Below are positions 34,019 to 45,503 of a stretch of DNA of 64,000 bases, in pieces. The notes under the pieces are model-generated. The model ran no database searches, had not been told where the DNA came from, and saw nothing but the letters and a program-made list of their open reading frames with translations. A program made the translations under genes and the position numbers. Origin of the DNA: Forficula auricularia (Eukaryota > Arthropoda > Insecta > Dermaptera > Forficulidae); assembly GCA_024734495.1 (NCBI GenBank), contig JALMQS010000073.1:1692674-1756673 (forward strand). The letters run 5' to 3'. The stretch's first letter is position 1; each line of letters opens with the position of its first letter.

Positions 34019-35135
34019 TAGCTGCAAGGCTCGCCTTCGGCGGCCCTCTTGCTAGCCAGGGGCACGCCCCCTGGGCCCCCAACCCACGAAACCCACCCTC
34101 ATAGCCCACTCCCACCCACCACCCCCCGAACCCCACCCAGCACCTCCCGCCCCCACCACATCACCCCGCACCCCAGCCCCCGCACCACCTCACTACGCCT
34201 CTGGACCCTCGCCTGAACCCCCCACTCCACACTGCACCACCCCACCCTCGTGCCCTCCACCTCGCCCCACCACCACCACCCCGCACCACCCCACTACGCC
34301 TCTGGACCCTCACCTGAGCCCCCAATTACGCCTCTGGACCATCACCTAACCCCTCCGCACCCAGTTTTTTTCATTTCTAGCCTTCTAGTGACCCACAGAT
34401 TATGTATACAAAATTTGGTTATGTTGGCTCTAAGGGTAAGAATTTTCATTTTTTGATTTCCCCCCCCATTTTGGGTGTATAGTTTTTTCATTTCTAGCCT
34501 TCCAGTGACCCACAGATTATGTATACAAAATTTGGTTAAGTTGGCTCTAAGGGTAAGAATTTTCATTTTTTGATTCCCCCCGTTTTGGGTTGTTAGTTTT
34601 TCCATCTCTAGCTCTCTAGAGGCCCCGAGATTATGTATACAAAATTTGGTTGAGTTTACTCCAAGGGCAAGAATTTACATTTTTTTCACCCCCCCCCCCC
34701 ATTTTTGGCTGGGTTTTTGGGAAATTTTTTTAAACAAAAGTTGTCAGAAATCACATCCCCTACAACTTTGTTTATCATAAAATTTGCCGTAGGGTTAATA
34801 GTTTAGGAGTTATTTGATAATTTTTATTCGTGCGCTCCCCCTCCCCAAACCCCTTCTGGGGTCAAAATATCAAAACGTTATATAGCTAAAAACGTAAGTT
34901 AGAAGACATTTGATGCAAATATGAAATTTCATAACAATCCCTTCAGCCGTTTTTACTTGAATCGTGAGCAACTTTTCGCGGAATCCACGGAAACATACAG
35001 ACAGACAGATATACAGACAGGAATTTTGTTGAGGGTGTTTTCGTTCATAACTTTGCTTGAAATGTGTGCAACCAAAATTTGGCGTGATTTGGAGCAATAT
35101 AAAGACAAAACCTTAATTTTATATATAATATATAG
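34019..35135 (+). mobile_element. CTAGCTG-type retroposon-like repeat with 9-bp target duplication
   Basis: ATTAAATAC flanks both sides (34010-34018 and 35136-35144). The head TAGCTGCAAGGCTCGCC is followed by hairpins (CTTCGG, CAGGGGC...GCCCCCTG), then a long C-rich tract (34070-34365), then ATTTTGTATACA-type units. The tail has GAAATTTCATAACAATCCC, CAGCCGTTTTTACTTGAA and CAGACAGACAGATA, then ends ATATATAATATATAG. The same head/tail design occurs in many insect repeats. No ORF of note. Confidence 0.65.
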
Positions 35136-35255
35136 ATTAAATACAAGAGAGGGGCCAGGCTGTATGGTAAAGTCAAGTGGATGGCCACATTTCCCTTTAA
35201 AATTATTGAAATTTTCTGTTTTTAACTATCAATTTGATATATTTATTATTTGTTA

Positions 35256-35440
35256 CAAAATATATTTAAAAAAAAATAAAAAACATGTTTCTAAAAAGTA
35301 CAAAATAATGTAATATTTAATCAAAAATCGTGGGACGCAGAAATATGTACTTTTAATTAATTTCGACAAAGTGCCCCACGCTTTTTGATTAAGTATTATA
35401 TTATTTTGTCCTTTTTAGATGGATATTTCTTACTTTTTAA
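35256..35440. mobile_element. Hairpin MITE, copy 2
   Basis: Same as 32574-32752: TTCTAAAAAGTACAAAATAA at the left, its reverse at the right, centre TGGGACGCAGAAATATGTAC. Confidence 0.6.
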
Positions 35441-35690
35441 CTTTTTAGTCTAAATTATTTTTATATAGAAAGTTTGCCGAATTTAACAGAATGAAATGTA
35501 TTTATTTTTAATATTTTTATATAATTTCATTTAAATTGAGTTAGGTAAATAAAGTCTTTTTACAGAGAAATGTTTGGGGAATTTAACAGAACAAAAGATA
35601 ATATAAAGTATTAAAAAAAATAATCTGCCTTGAGTGAGATTCGAAACCATGAGTTGAATTTAAGTAAGTTGAAAAAGTCGTTAATCATAG

Positions 35691-35925
35691 GCCGGGGGCA
35701 CTGGCGAGTCCCTGTAATCCACCGTCCTGGAGGCCGGAATAAAGGATCCTAGAATGATTAATCTGACCCCTGCGATTGAACTAGCCATAGGTAGGGAACC
35801 GCACATTGTCGATCTCCAGATTATGGGAAGCTCTAGCAAAGAGTGTACATTGGGAGATAGCGATCGCGGTCGACTTAGGTGAATTCAAGAGCAGAAAATC
35901 TTCTCTAGTGAGACTTTATTCTTTT
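35691..35925 (+). ncRNA. SRP RNA (7SL)-like sequence
   Basis: Starts GCCGGGGGCACTGGCGAGTC and continues CCTGTAATCC, very close to the conserved 5' Alu domain of metazoan 7SL. GGG-c-ACU-GGCG-AGU-CCC folds as the helix 3 hairpin with a GGCG loop, followed by the UGUAAUCC turn. CCGTCC-TGG-AGGCCGG then forms a helix 4-like hairpin. The 3' part has GCGATCGCGGTCG and GTGAGAC, then TTTT at 35922-35925 as a Pol III stop. The span is about 235 nt against about 300 for full 7SL, and I cannot recognise the usual S-domain motifs. It may be a shortened pseudogene, a 7SL-derived SINE, or a divergent gene. It lies among repeats. Confidence 0.5.
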
Positions 35926-36065
35926 GATTCCCCCTCCTAATTAATTAATTTATTAATTTTCTAAATTAATTGATTACAATTTTTATTATTATTAATATTT
36001 TTTAATTTAAAAGAATTATCCTGCCGAGAATAGCAAAGTTACTTTTTAAGTTTAAATGAATGAGG

Positions 36066-36147
36066 TTATCCACTGCTTGTGGCAAATAAACAATATATAA
36101 TTTATTTGTTAGAGATTATAATTTCGAAAGTTAAAGTTCATCATTAG
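36066..36147 (-). ncRNA. Decayed hammerhead-like motif with its 3' tail (ACTATAGT family)
   Basis: Minus strand: CTAATGA, T, GAACTTTAACTTTC, GAAA, TTATAATC, then CTAACAAATAAATTAT and CCACAAGCAGTGGATAACC. Compare 40720-40841 base by base: same order with mutations in the core (G to A) and the stem. Confidence 0.5.
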
Positions 36148-36270
36148 TGTTTTTAATTATAAATATTCTATTTTTGTTATTTATCATTATTTCAAATACT
36201 CGATTGAATGTCGGTAAATTCGTTTTGTTGTAATATTAAACTGGTAACTTGACTAACGAATTGCATCAAG
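36148..36270 (+). repeat. Copy of the mariner B 3' flank
   Basis: TGTTTTTAATTATAAATATT through ATTGCATCAAGCAGAAGACA is nearly identical to 33598-33722. Thus the same junction exists twice, once next to mariner B and once next to the decayed hammerhead motif. Confidence 0.7.
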
Positions 36271-36414
36271 CAGAAGACAAACTCATTGATTTCTTCTTAT
36301 CAATCTACAATGTTGCCACTCTCTAAATCTTTTCATAAAAATAATCATTACATTTACTTTTGAAATTCTAAATTTGTAGAGATATGGGCAATGTTTAAAA
36401 AAATTAATCCTCGT

Positions 36415-36449
36415 ACAACGTTTCGTTATTCAATTAAAACTTCCTCAGC
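36415..36449 (-). ncRNA. Weak hammerhead-like motif
   Basis: Minus strand: CTGAGGA, A, GTT...AAC (3 pairs), GAAACGTTG. Core intact apart from short stem II; lower support than the others. Confidence 0.4.
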
Positions 36450-36934
36450 AACTTAGATTTTGTATGTTTTTAGGCCATTGATATTATTTAATAAATTAAA
36501 ATTCGTTATTTCTAAGAGGACCTCCATATTCCAAATACAACCAATAATATTCTTTTCCTCCCTTCAAAACCTTCTTTGTCTTTAAATGTGAAAAAAAATT
36601 TTATTGTCTACATCCCTATCAATTTAGAATTAAAAAATAATAATCGACACGAATCTTCCTAAATTATATTTTTCCACCTTTAAAGCCCGTCTTCGGTGGG
36701 CATCTTGTTAGCCAGGGCTGCGCCCTGGTATATTAAAATAATTTATAATCATTCGCCGCCCCTAAAAAACTAAAAAATTAAGACCATATGTTTTTATCTA
36801 TGTTTATTATCTTTTATAATCACGTAGTTTTAGTTTTTTAGTTATAACTCGAGTTCTAATTGAACTAATTAACAAGAGGTAATTTGAAAATCAAAGAGAA
36901 AATTGTACTCTCACACTACTATATCCTCTTTATG

Positions 36935-37320
36935 AATGGATCGTTTCCAAGTCATTGATCTAAGATCCCTTCCACTAAAAATAATCGCCCAAATATGTTT
37001 TTTTCTTTTTATCAAAACTACGGGGTAAATAATTTCAATTTTTTTTTTAAGTTACTCCGAATATATTACTCTAACCAATATTAGTTTTTCGACAAGATGG
37101 TGAAAGTCTTTCAATGAAAAAGATAAAATAATGATCATTTTCCCACCCTTTCCCAATCTACCATTTGTAAAAATTTCATTTTTAATTGCAATTATTTCAT
37201 GTTTGGTGTGGTAAATCGTCTTCAAATTTTAACAGTGTGTTTATTATGCTTTTAATGATTTATATTCCAAGTTTCGAAGACTTCTTGAATTTTTGCATTT
37301 GTGAAAGATCTACCTTAAAT
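36935..37320 (+). repeat. Interspersed repeat shared with 62255-62640
   Basis: GGATCGTTTCCAAGTCATTG, TGGTGAAAGTCTTTCAAT, TTTGGTGTGGTAAATC and TTCTTGAATTTTTGCATTTG follow in the same order at both places. About 390 bp, non-coding. The ORF running through it is a chance frame. Confidence 0.65.
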
Positions 37321-37555
37321 CAATTGAAGAACGTTGTGTATTCCTATAGTTATGATTTATCGCACTGCTATGCTTGTTACTCGCTCAGATCTCAAATATT
37401 TAATCAGCGACGCCGAAATCCCCGAACGTTGCTTATCCCGAACTTGGCCCCCTTTTCACTTGTATGTTTTTCGTGGGATAACCTTCAATCCTTCAAGACA
37501 CAAGTGCCACCTCCACCCATTTGCTTGATCAATTTCTCCATCTCATCCTCTAAGG

Positions 37556-39163
37556 CAGTGTTTCCCAAACTTTTTTAGGCCATGCCCCACTTTAACATTT
37601 CTAAAATCATCATGTCCCCCTTATATAATAATTTTAGTTAAAAAATTTATTTTTGTTCTATTTACTAATATGAATGATAATTTTGAAAGCAATTTCTTAC
37701 AACTGTTGTCAAAACAAAGAAACGAACTTTTAATAAATAAAAATAATATATTTTTAAAACTTAATTTAATGTGATTTGAGGACTTGATGCTTTTTACACA
37801 GCGATTTTATATCTGGCTCAAGCTTAGTTAGCTTAAGTCTCAAATCTCCACGTTGTGCTTATATCCAGACGATTTCTTTTTTTAATCAACAAATCACAGC
37901 ACTAAAGCCACATTCAGCTAGATATGAAGATGGAAACGGTAATAAGAGTTTTCTTGCACATTTTGTGGTATTGGAGTATTTAGCCTCTGTTTCATCGCAA
38001 AGCCATGCCATCGCACCTTAAATATTAAATATAGTTATTACAGATTATGTCACTTTGCAACTCCGCGAGTTCTTCTTGATATTGCAGATTGGATATATCA
38101 GCAAAATCCACCAAAACTGGTTGCACCATCCATGTCGGAAAATTCATTTCTTCTAAATCAGCAAATCTCTCTTTAAAATCCGTAATTAAAATTTTTAAAT
38201 GATTAACAATTTCAAGTATTGCAGAGTCAGAAACATTACACTTGTTGAGCCAATGAAACTGTTCAAAATTTCTGTTACTTACGTGTTTCTGACTTAATTC
38301 TAGATTCTTAACAAAACCAAATATTTTTGCTTTGGCATCGACCAGTGTTTTGCTTGGTCCTTGCAGTTGCTTGTTCAATATATTTAGCTTCTCAAAAATA
38401 TCGGCTAAGTAACCCACATATGCTTTGCCATTTGTTGTCAATAAGAACTTCATTTCAGGCTTATCAATTAAAAATTTGGCAAGCGAATCAAACAACTCAA
38501 TAAATCGTTTCAAACAATTCCCTTTTGATAGCCACCTTACTTCAGTGTGTAGTAACAATCGTACATGGTCTTCATTTTGCTCCTCACAAAATAGCTTAAA
38601 TAAGCGCTCGGTTTTAGCCCTGGCTTTTATCGAGTTAATGCATTTGATAACTGCATTTAGTGTTTCATGGAGGATAGGAGACATGTTTTTAGCCACCAAG
38701 TTTTCTTTATGAATAACGCAGTGAATAAGGGTCATTTCTGGATTATCAGCTTTCATCAATTGTAAACAACCATTTTTCTTGCCCATCATATTGGGCCATC
38801 AATCTGCTCACCTCTCCCTCCCCTATCTTAGTTATTGGACCGCTTCCAGGAAGCAGCACTCAAAGAATATTGACCCGGGGATTTAAAAATATAATTAGAT
38901 TCCGTCTAATCGGTTTTTAATTAAAAGTGCAGTAGATCAATAATAATGTAATTATTAATATTATAATAATATAATAAATATTATTAATATTATTTACAAT
39001 ATTTTTATTAAATCAAACCACGTAATAGAACCGAATATGTGCAAACGAATCAGGTTCGGTTAATATATATTCAGTTCAAAAATTCATGTCAATTCTCAAA
39101 TTGCCCCCTCCAACCAGCAAATTGCCCCCCTGTGGGGCGTACGCCCCACTTTGGGAAACACTG
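37556..39163 (-). mobile_element. Deleted hAT element with perfect 8-bp target duplication
   Basis: Terminal repeats CAGTGTTTCCCAAACTTT and AAAGTGGGG...GGGAAACACTG, with CTCTAAGG directly repeated outside (37548-37555 and 39164-39171). At 1608 bp it is about half the length expected for an autonomous element. The 5' half of the transposase is gone. Confidence 0.92.
37788..38789 (-). pseudogene. hAT transposase C-terminal half (ZBED5/SCAND3-like)
   Basis: The frame 38789-38025 (254 residues) has MMGKKNGCLQLMK, HCVIHKENLVAKNMSPILHE, then LLLHTEVRWLSKGNCLKRF, FLTTNGKAYVGYLADIFEKL and NILNKQLQGPSKTLVDAKAK. This is the middle of a ZBED5/SCAND3-type hAT transposase; E in TEVRW belongs to the conserved RW motif. 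After a stop at 38025 the C-terminal dimerisation region continues to the left in broken frames: LLPFPSSYLAECGFSAV and LRLKLTKLEPDIKSLCKKH. The BED zinc finger and first catalytic Asp are missing upstream. Non-functional, but its ends could still be moved by a relative. Confidence 0.88.
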
Positions 39164-39171
39164 CTCTAAGG

Positions 39172-40700
39172 GTTTTGTTAGGATTTTTTTGAAATTTAGA
39201 GAGATTATTATTTAAATACTTCTGCATCGATTGGTGGCAAAATGAAATTTATGAACAATATAGTTCCGGAGATATTAAATTCCAAAAATAGAGATTTTAA
39301 CTCTTATACATTGCACTTTACGGCATATCGGAAAGTTTACATACATATTTAATTATAATTAAGAAACTCTTCTTACTATTGTTATAAAAAACTAAACCAA
39401 CATTAAACAATAACTAATTTATTTTTTAAGAAAATTTTAATTCATAGTTACAACACAGTTTCTGAGATAATAATGAATAAATAAAGAAAAATTTACACTA
39501 AAAATAAGCTGGCAATGACGAATTTATTTAACCTAAAAGTGGGTTAACTTTAGTACTTTTTGACGTTTTTTCGCTTCAGCCATTGTCGCAATAGCTTTCA
39601 ATCGCTAATTAAGAACTTTTTGTTTTATAAATCTCCCTTTATAATGTACTTTATCTTACATGATGAAATATATACAAACTCGGACATAATTTAAAAGATT
39701 TTTTATTTTTTAATTTTATTTCCACTTTGTTGAAACCACTATAATTCGTTAAATAATTCCTGTGTCGGACATAGTTGCCAGATTTGTCAAACGAGCACGG
39801 AATTGGCTAGTATTGGTACATAAACAGCAAAAAGTGTTATGCTTATGAATTATGAATCCTTATTGTCTGTTCTATATACTCTAGCATTAACTTTTTGCTA
39901 GTATTGTCGCGAAACAAATACCTTAATGCAAAGTTCTTTCGAGATCCTTAGGGTCTGCATATTCCTGGTGCGCTCCTTCTTGAATACGATCGAATTAAAT
40001 AAAAAAATTCACCTCTTCTTTTACCTTCATAATGTTTCAGATGACTAATGGATAATTCAATCTTTCCACTCTTTAGAAATGCATTAATAGCTTATTATAA
40101 CAGTAAAGAGGCCTGCAAATAACTCCGGATCGTGTGGAGCAGCCATTACTAAGGTCGATCTTAATCACTTTTATAGCTTTTTTTAGTATCGTTTGCGTGC
40201 GAAAGGCGGAGTTCTCATTGAGTCCTGCCTTCTAACTTGAACTGCTCGTTTATTAGGTTTTGCCATTTGTTTGTTTTTTTAATTGGAAAAGGGATTCATT
40301 CTAAACAACAATCATCTTAATCACCCCATTCATTGCCAAAATGATTTACTAATCAAAGCTAATTACTATTTGATTGTTGATCTCAAACTAATACTCATGT
40401 TCTTAATTTATGAAAAGCAAATATAGAGAGACTTTTTCAAGAGAATAATTATTGAAAATATCGAAGATAATATAGTCGCGCGAAACCCGAGCCGAGCACT
40501 CTTTGTAAAAATCAAAGATCAAAGAGCACTATCCTGATTTTTGTGGAAAATATCATAAATTATAAAAACTCGCATACCGAGGGATACGTAATTTTATCCA
40601 TTTGACATACAAACTAATTATTTTATACGCTTAAGAACAGTATCGAGCCTTGAAAATTTTTCACTTTTTCCTTCAATTTTAAAATAAAGCTATTACTATA
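39172..40700. other. Low-copy AT-rich sequence, no gene seen
   Basis: I see no ORF, no repeat family from elsewhere in the window and no clear exon. Small GC-richer bits lie at 40120-40240 and 40480-40530. Confidence 0.45.
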
Positions 40701-40719
40701 TTCACAAAGAGAAACAAAG

Positions 40720-40841
40720 AGGTTGTCCTCTGCTTGATGCAAATAAACATACACACATATATATATCGAGATGATATATCTGTATATATATTATTTATTT
40801 GTTTGAGACTATAGTTTCGAAGACTTGGTCTTCATCATCAG
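40720..40841 (-). ncRNA. Well-formed hammerhead-like motif with 3' tail (ACTATAGT family)
   Basis: Minus strand: CTGATGA (40841-40835), extra T, GAAGAC-CAA-GTCTTC (perfect 6-bp stem II), GAAA (40818-40815), CTATAGTC (40814-40807). GA before and TC after can pair as the start of stem I. The tail runs through AAACAAATAAATAATATATA to GCATCAAGCAGAGGACAAC near 40722, a phrase shared with 36066, 49115, 51251 and 52310. Confidence 0.75.
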
Positions 40842-41049
40842 TCTTTCTTCAATTATAAATGTTTTTCATGGAGTCAATATCATATGGATATTGAAAACTT
40901 GGTGTTCCTTCGTCACTGCTGGTCGGTTAGGGGTTGCATTCAAAATATCAAAATATCAAAAAATCGTCTTAAAAAAAAAAAAAAAAATTCAGGTGTGTGC
41001 TTAAGACCACACGACAGAAGTATAACTTATATAGCATTTATAATTCTAA

Positions 41050-41365
41050 TATTATAAAATTATTAAAATTTATATTTTTATAAAAAAATAAATTTTTTAA
41101 TTAAACTTTTAATTATTTCTTTAGGGTTGTTAAATATATATTTATGTTAAATATAATATTATTATATTTAATGTTTTTTTTTTTTTAGTTTTTTTTATTC
41201 AGGATTTTGGACTAAGTATCTCTATTTTTCGATTTAGTCGTAATATATTTAAAAATAACATAACATAAATATATATTTAACAACCCCAAAAAAAATAATT
41301 AAAAGTTTAATTTAAAAATTTATTTTTTTATAAAAATATAAATTTTAATAGTTTTATTATTTTTT
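41050..41365. repeat. AT-rich fold-back
   Basis: AATTAAACTTTTAATTATTT and TAAATATATATTTATGTTA in the left arm are mirrored in the right arm (41250-41365). The spacer is about 90 bp. No motif inside. Confidence 0.6.
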
Positions 41366-41389
41366 TGAAAAAGGAATAATTAATATATT

Positions 41390-42470
41390 TTCTGACAATG
41401 ATTGAACTCTCACTAGACCACAGCTCAAGCGTGACCCGTGACGTGAGTCGTGACGGCTTAATCCCATTTCCTGCCCAGGAAAATAAAAGGTACATGAGGT
41501 CCAAAATTCAAATATTAGATATTAATTTGAGCTTAGAGCTAATGCTGCAGCGCCATTTGTGGCTTGAATTGGTACCAACAGTGACGCTTGATGGGTTACG
41601 GCTCAATCCCATTTACTGCCAAGTAAAATGAAAAGTGTGCAAGACGCGGCAAAGGAAGTTATCACTTCAAAAATGTTTTAATCTCATAAACGCTTTCTAC
41701 ATTTTTTTAAAAATCACTGCCCAACAATCACAAGTTCTGCAATGTGTATTTTTTCACATATATTTCAATTGAAACACTATGTTGGGATTAATTTGAAAGG
41801 TGGAAATTTGTAGGATGACTATAATGAAGGTGAGATTGTAAGTGAAAATTCGTGTGGTGCACCCACCAGATTCTTTCCTTTATACCCATATTGAAATTTG
41901 GCGCATAAATTACCAATAAAATAAATGAAAAAAATTGTTTTCTGTATTTAAATAAATTAAATAAAAAAATATAAAAAAAAAAATGAATTGGAAGATCAAA
42001 AATGCAATTCCCCGCATTGAAAATTAAAACTTTTTGGTACCTTTTACTGAATTTAAAGAAAAAAAACAAGGAACAAACAAAAAATAGCCAACGAAAACAA
42101 AGGTATTATAAGACACTTAAAAAAAAAATTCCCATTCATCAAACTGTTTCACAAAAGGAAACCCGATCCCTGGCACGATCAAATTAGCCATCTCGGCATT
42201 CGGTTATTCGGTTTGAGTTGTTAATGAAAACTAGAGTAAAACCTTAATAAGGACCCTTCTTATTCAGCTGACATGATCTTGAAGCCTCAAGTGACAGTTG
42301 CCTATGACTATGATCAATCCTTTGGTTGTTCCCTCGAAGATTGTCATAAAATAGAAGGAAACTATCAAAATTGTAATTTTCTTTTTGAATTCATAAGTTT
42401 TATGATTGTAGGTAAATTAATTTTCTTAGTAAGTAACTTACACTTTGAATAGCTCTGCGGTAGAATAACG
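41390..42470. other. Low-copy sequence, no convincing gene
   Basis: The frame 41398-41631 contains two similar stretches (TCCCATTTCCTGCCCAGG and TCCCATTTACTGCCAAGT), suggesting an internal repeat rather than a protein. Nothing recognisable elsewhere. Confidence 0.35.
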
Positions 42471-42527
42471 ATTCTGCCCACACCTAAGACCCTATTACCT
42501 GTCGTGGATTAGTTCATATATATATAT

Positions 42528-43353
42528 CAGCGCCAGGCGGTGACTTTTTCAAACAGGGATGCTGTCCAAAAAAAGTACCCTTCATGTTTTGAAATTTTAT
42601 TTTAATCTTCGCTTTTTTTGCGAATTTCGTTGAATACGGCATCATTTTCGTTATTTTTCAAATTTAACATTAGATTTTTTTAAAATATATTTGTATATAA
42701 CACACTTAGTTATTTCCGATTTTATATACCTATTGAGAGTTCTTAGAAATGGATTAGTCCAAAGATTCCCGAATTTATTTATTCCTTTTTTGTATTACTT
42801 ATTACTATTTTAATAGTTCCTCAGCGAGAACACTTTTTATTAGACTAAAACTCGTCTGAACTTGTCTTTGACATGCTTGAACTGGAAGATATACCAGGCA
42901 GAGTCTTCAAACCTTCTATACGGGCCCTTTTCGGAAAAATCATTCATTTTAATTGCCCCTTGAAACTATGCAACAATTTTATTTCGAGAACCAATATGCT
43001 TTTCAAAACAAAAAATGTTTTTTATAAAAATATTTGAAATACCTAACAGATAATAGTTTGAAAATTTAAAGATCATCTTGAATTTTTGAAGTCGACATTT
43101 ATGAAAAAACTCTAAGGGCCGGTTGTATGTCGCAAAGTAAATGCTTTTTACCACTAACCAAGGGTAGATGGTAAATGGAGGGACTGGGATGGCCAATCAG
43201 ATGCCAGGCACTGAAAGTTCCTGTCATCTGATTGGCCTCCATTTACCATCTACCCTTGGTTAGTGGTAAAAAGCATTTACTTTGCGACATACCACCGGCC
43301 CTAAATGTTTGATTTTTTTAAGATCCACAGTATCAATGGACTGCACGCTACTG
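42528..43353. mobile_element. CAGTGGCG-type hAT-like element, copy with nested MITE
   Basis: Ends CAGCGCCAGGCGGTGAC and CACGCTACTG. The stretch 42690-43050 matches 21060-21450. A hairpin MITE (43116-43301) is inserted. Confidence 0.6.
43116..43301. mobile_element. Harbinger-like hairpin MITE, TAA duplication
   Basis: GGGCCGGTTGTATGTCGC and its reverse complement at the other end; TAA at 43113-43115 and 43302-43304. Confidence 0.8.
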
Positions 43354-43369
43354 ATATATATTGGTATAT

Positions 43370-43629
43370 CAGTGCAGGGCGGTGACTTTTCAAACAGGGG
43401 ATGCTGTTAAAAAAAATCCCATCATTTTTTAAATTTTATTTTATTCTTCACTCCTTTTTTTGCAAATTTCATCGAATATGGTAATAATGTAAATAAATGG
43501 ATCATAGAATTTTACGATATTTTTCAAATTTAACGTTAAATTTTTATGATACGGTATGAAAATACTCTTTGGGTTTTGAAATTTTAGGGATGTACCGCAT
43601 TCTAAGCATCCATGGACCGCACGCCACTG
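43370..43629. mobile_element. Short CAGTGGCG-type hAT-like element
   Basis: Ends CAGTGCAGGGCGGTGAC and GCACGCCACTG; internally deleted version (260 bp) of the same family. Confidence 0.6.
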
Positions 43630-43791
43630 ATGTATATATATATATACTTAAGTAAAAAACAAAATAAATTATACTTGTTGGTTTTTTAAAATCCACATGT
43701 CTTTTAATTTTAATTGATTTTAGAAAATTAAATTTCTTTAATAAATCTATCCTATCTTTAAATATATTTAATTTTTATATTTTAAAACTAA

Positions 43792-43970
43792 GGACCGGTT
43801 ATATGTCGCAAAGTAAATGCTTTTTACCACTAACAAAGGGTAGATGGTAAATGGAGGGACCGGGATGGCCAATCAGATGCCAGTCAATGTCAGCTAATCC
43901 CTCCATTTACCATCTACCCTGGTGTGTTAGGGGGTAAAAAGCATTTACCTTGCGACATGCCTAATCGGCC
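43792..43970. mobile_element. Harbinger-like hairpin MITE, TAA duplication
   Basis: GGACCGGTTATATGTCGC start, mirrored end CCTAATCGGCC; TAA at 43789-43791 and 43971-43973. Confidence 0.8.
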
Positions 43971-44099
43971 TAAGTGAAAGATCTCTGAGTACATACCAGT
44001 TGACTTTATAGGTAACTGCTTTAAATAAACCAGAAGAAAATTTTAAGAAATATAAGAAATTTAAAAAATTTTAAAATATAAAATACTAGGTAGGTGTCA

Positions 44100-44265
44100 C
44101 AAAAAAATAAAAGACAAGATGTTTGTTTAGCATGACTCTATATATATTTCGGGATGTGACCCCATCTTTCCTCTGTGAACTCCTGAAGGTGGGTTCATAC
44201 CCCGCAATATATATAGAGTCATGCTAAACAAGCATCTTGTCTTTTATTTTTTTTGAACACCTACC
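44100..44265. repeat. Palindrome with two decayed hammerhead-like motifs back to back
   Basis: Arms AAAAGACAAGATG...GACTC and GAGTC...CATCTTGTCTTTT. The right motif (+, 44183-44217) reads CTC, CTGAAGG, T, GGGT/ACCC stem, GCAA, ATATATA, GAG. The left motif (minus, 44168-44140) reads AAGA, T, GGG/CCC stem, GAAATATATATAGAG. Both point outward. The CTC/GAG pair can form stem I. Related to 50541. Confidence 0.55.
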
Positions 44266-44399
44266 TAGTATTTTTATATTTTTAAATTTTAAATGTTTCT
44301 TAAATTTTTTTAAATTTTCTTTACTTTATTTAAAATAATTTTCACCAAGAACCCACACCATTCTCCAATCTCCCTTAACAAAACTGCTTTAACACTTGA

Positions 44400-44900
44400 A
44401 CGTCTTTCGCATAGAGATTTTTATTTATTTTATTTATTTATTTATTATTTTTAACGGCTAAATGCCTAATATACATTAATATAATACAATAATTATCAAG
44501 TATAACAACATTAACAATAATAGACAAAGTAATATCATTAAATTAACATTATAATAATAATAGAGTTTATGTTAAATAACAATATAGTATTATAATATAA
44601 AAATAATATAAGATAATAGTAATATAATAAAATATAATAGTAGAATAGTTACTTATAGACTAGGGTCACCATTTTTAACAAAACTGCGACTTTATTAATA
44701 TTCGATGAGAAATCCAAAGGGTTTTCTAGTTGTTTAGATAAACATCTACTTAATCTGAATATTGCATTAGCTTCAGAGTGCCGGCTTGATGGCACTTCTG
44801 GATAAAAAAGGTAGTCAATTTCTAAGTACATAATTTGAGTTATGGATAGGAAACAAGTTTTGAAGATCAGGACAATTCAACTGGCTGGTTAGTATTAATA
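44400..44900. other. AT-rich low-complexity sequence, no gene seen
   Basis: TTTATTTATTT and AATAATATA tracts, no ORF of note. Confidence 0.5.
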
Positions 44901-45029
44901 CTTTCTATCTATCTATCCTCTTAATTGACCTTTTACTTTAATCTTTCTCAGAAAAAAGAATATGGTATTTTCCCAAATAGAACAAATAATAAAAATAAAA
45001 AATTGTACTAGCAATTGCTGTGTCGAGTT

Positions 45030-45420
45030 TTGGTTCATTTCTCTCTTTCTATTGAGATGTAATGGATGCATGTGTAAATGGCAGTGCAAACTGTAACTGA
45101 ACTGCATGTGCAGATGGGTCGATGCGTGGGCGTGAGCCCCTGGCAGCTGTCGCCCCAGGCTGTGGTGACGCCTGCATCCCTTCACAACACCCCCAATAAC
45201 CCTCGAAAATGACGCACCACCACTTGGAGCCTAACTTGATTTACCACCCAAGATTCTCACGCCAGCCAGCACCAAGGGACTACTTACTTACTCGAACTCT
45301 CTCAAGGCGATGTCGACGATGCCGTCCTTTGACGCCCACCCTCTTCTCTTAGAAGGCAACACACTTACGACAACACCTAACAATATTGTCTTTGAAAAAT
45401 TCTTAACGCCTTAACTGGTA
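45030..45420. other. GC-rich low-copy island
   Basis: Stands out from AT-rich surroundings (CTGTCGCCCCAGGCTGTGG, GATGTCGACGATGCCGTCC). On the minus strand, about 45345-45292 could be read as a small exon between an AG (CTTCTAAG) and GTAAGTAAG. On the + strand a 34-codon ORF starts at 45311. I recognise neither. TGTGGT is a RUNX-type core site. Could be a conserved non-coding element. Confidence 0.3.
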
Positions 45421-45503
45421 ACCTGTTGATATATACCTATCTAGGGCGATTTTTACTTTTTATTTTAAAATTTAGGTTATAAAAATGATTATTTTTAAGA
45501 CTT

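Noticed and set aside
37186..37578. 130-codon + strand frame as a gene
   Set aside because: Runs through an interspersed repeat also found at 62255-62640, and into a hAT terminal repeat.
45311..45415. 34-codon ORF starting MSTMPSFD
   Set aside because: Too short, no homologue recognised; kept only as part of the GC-rich island.
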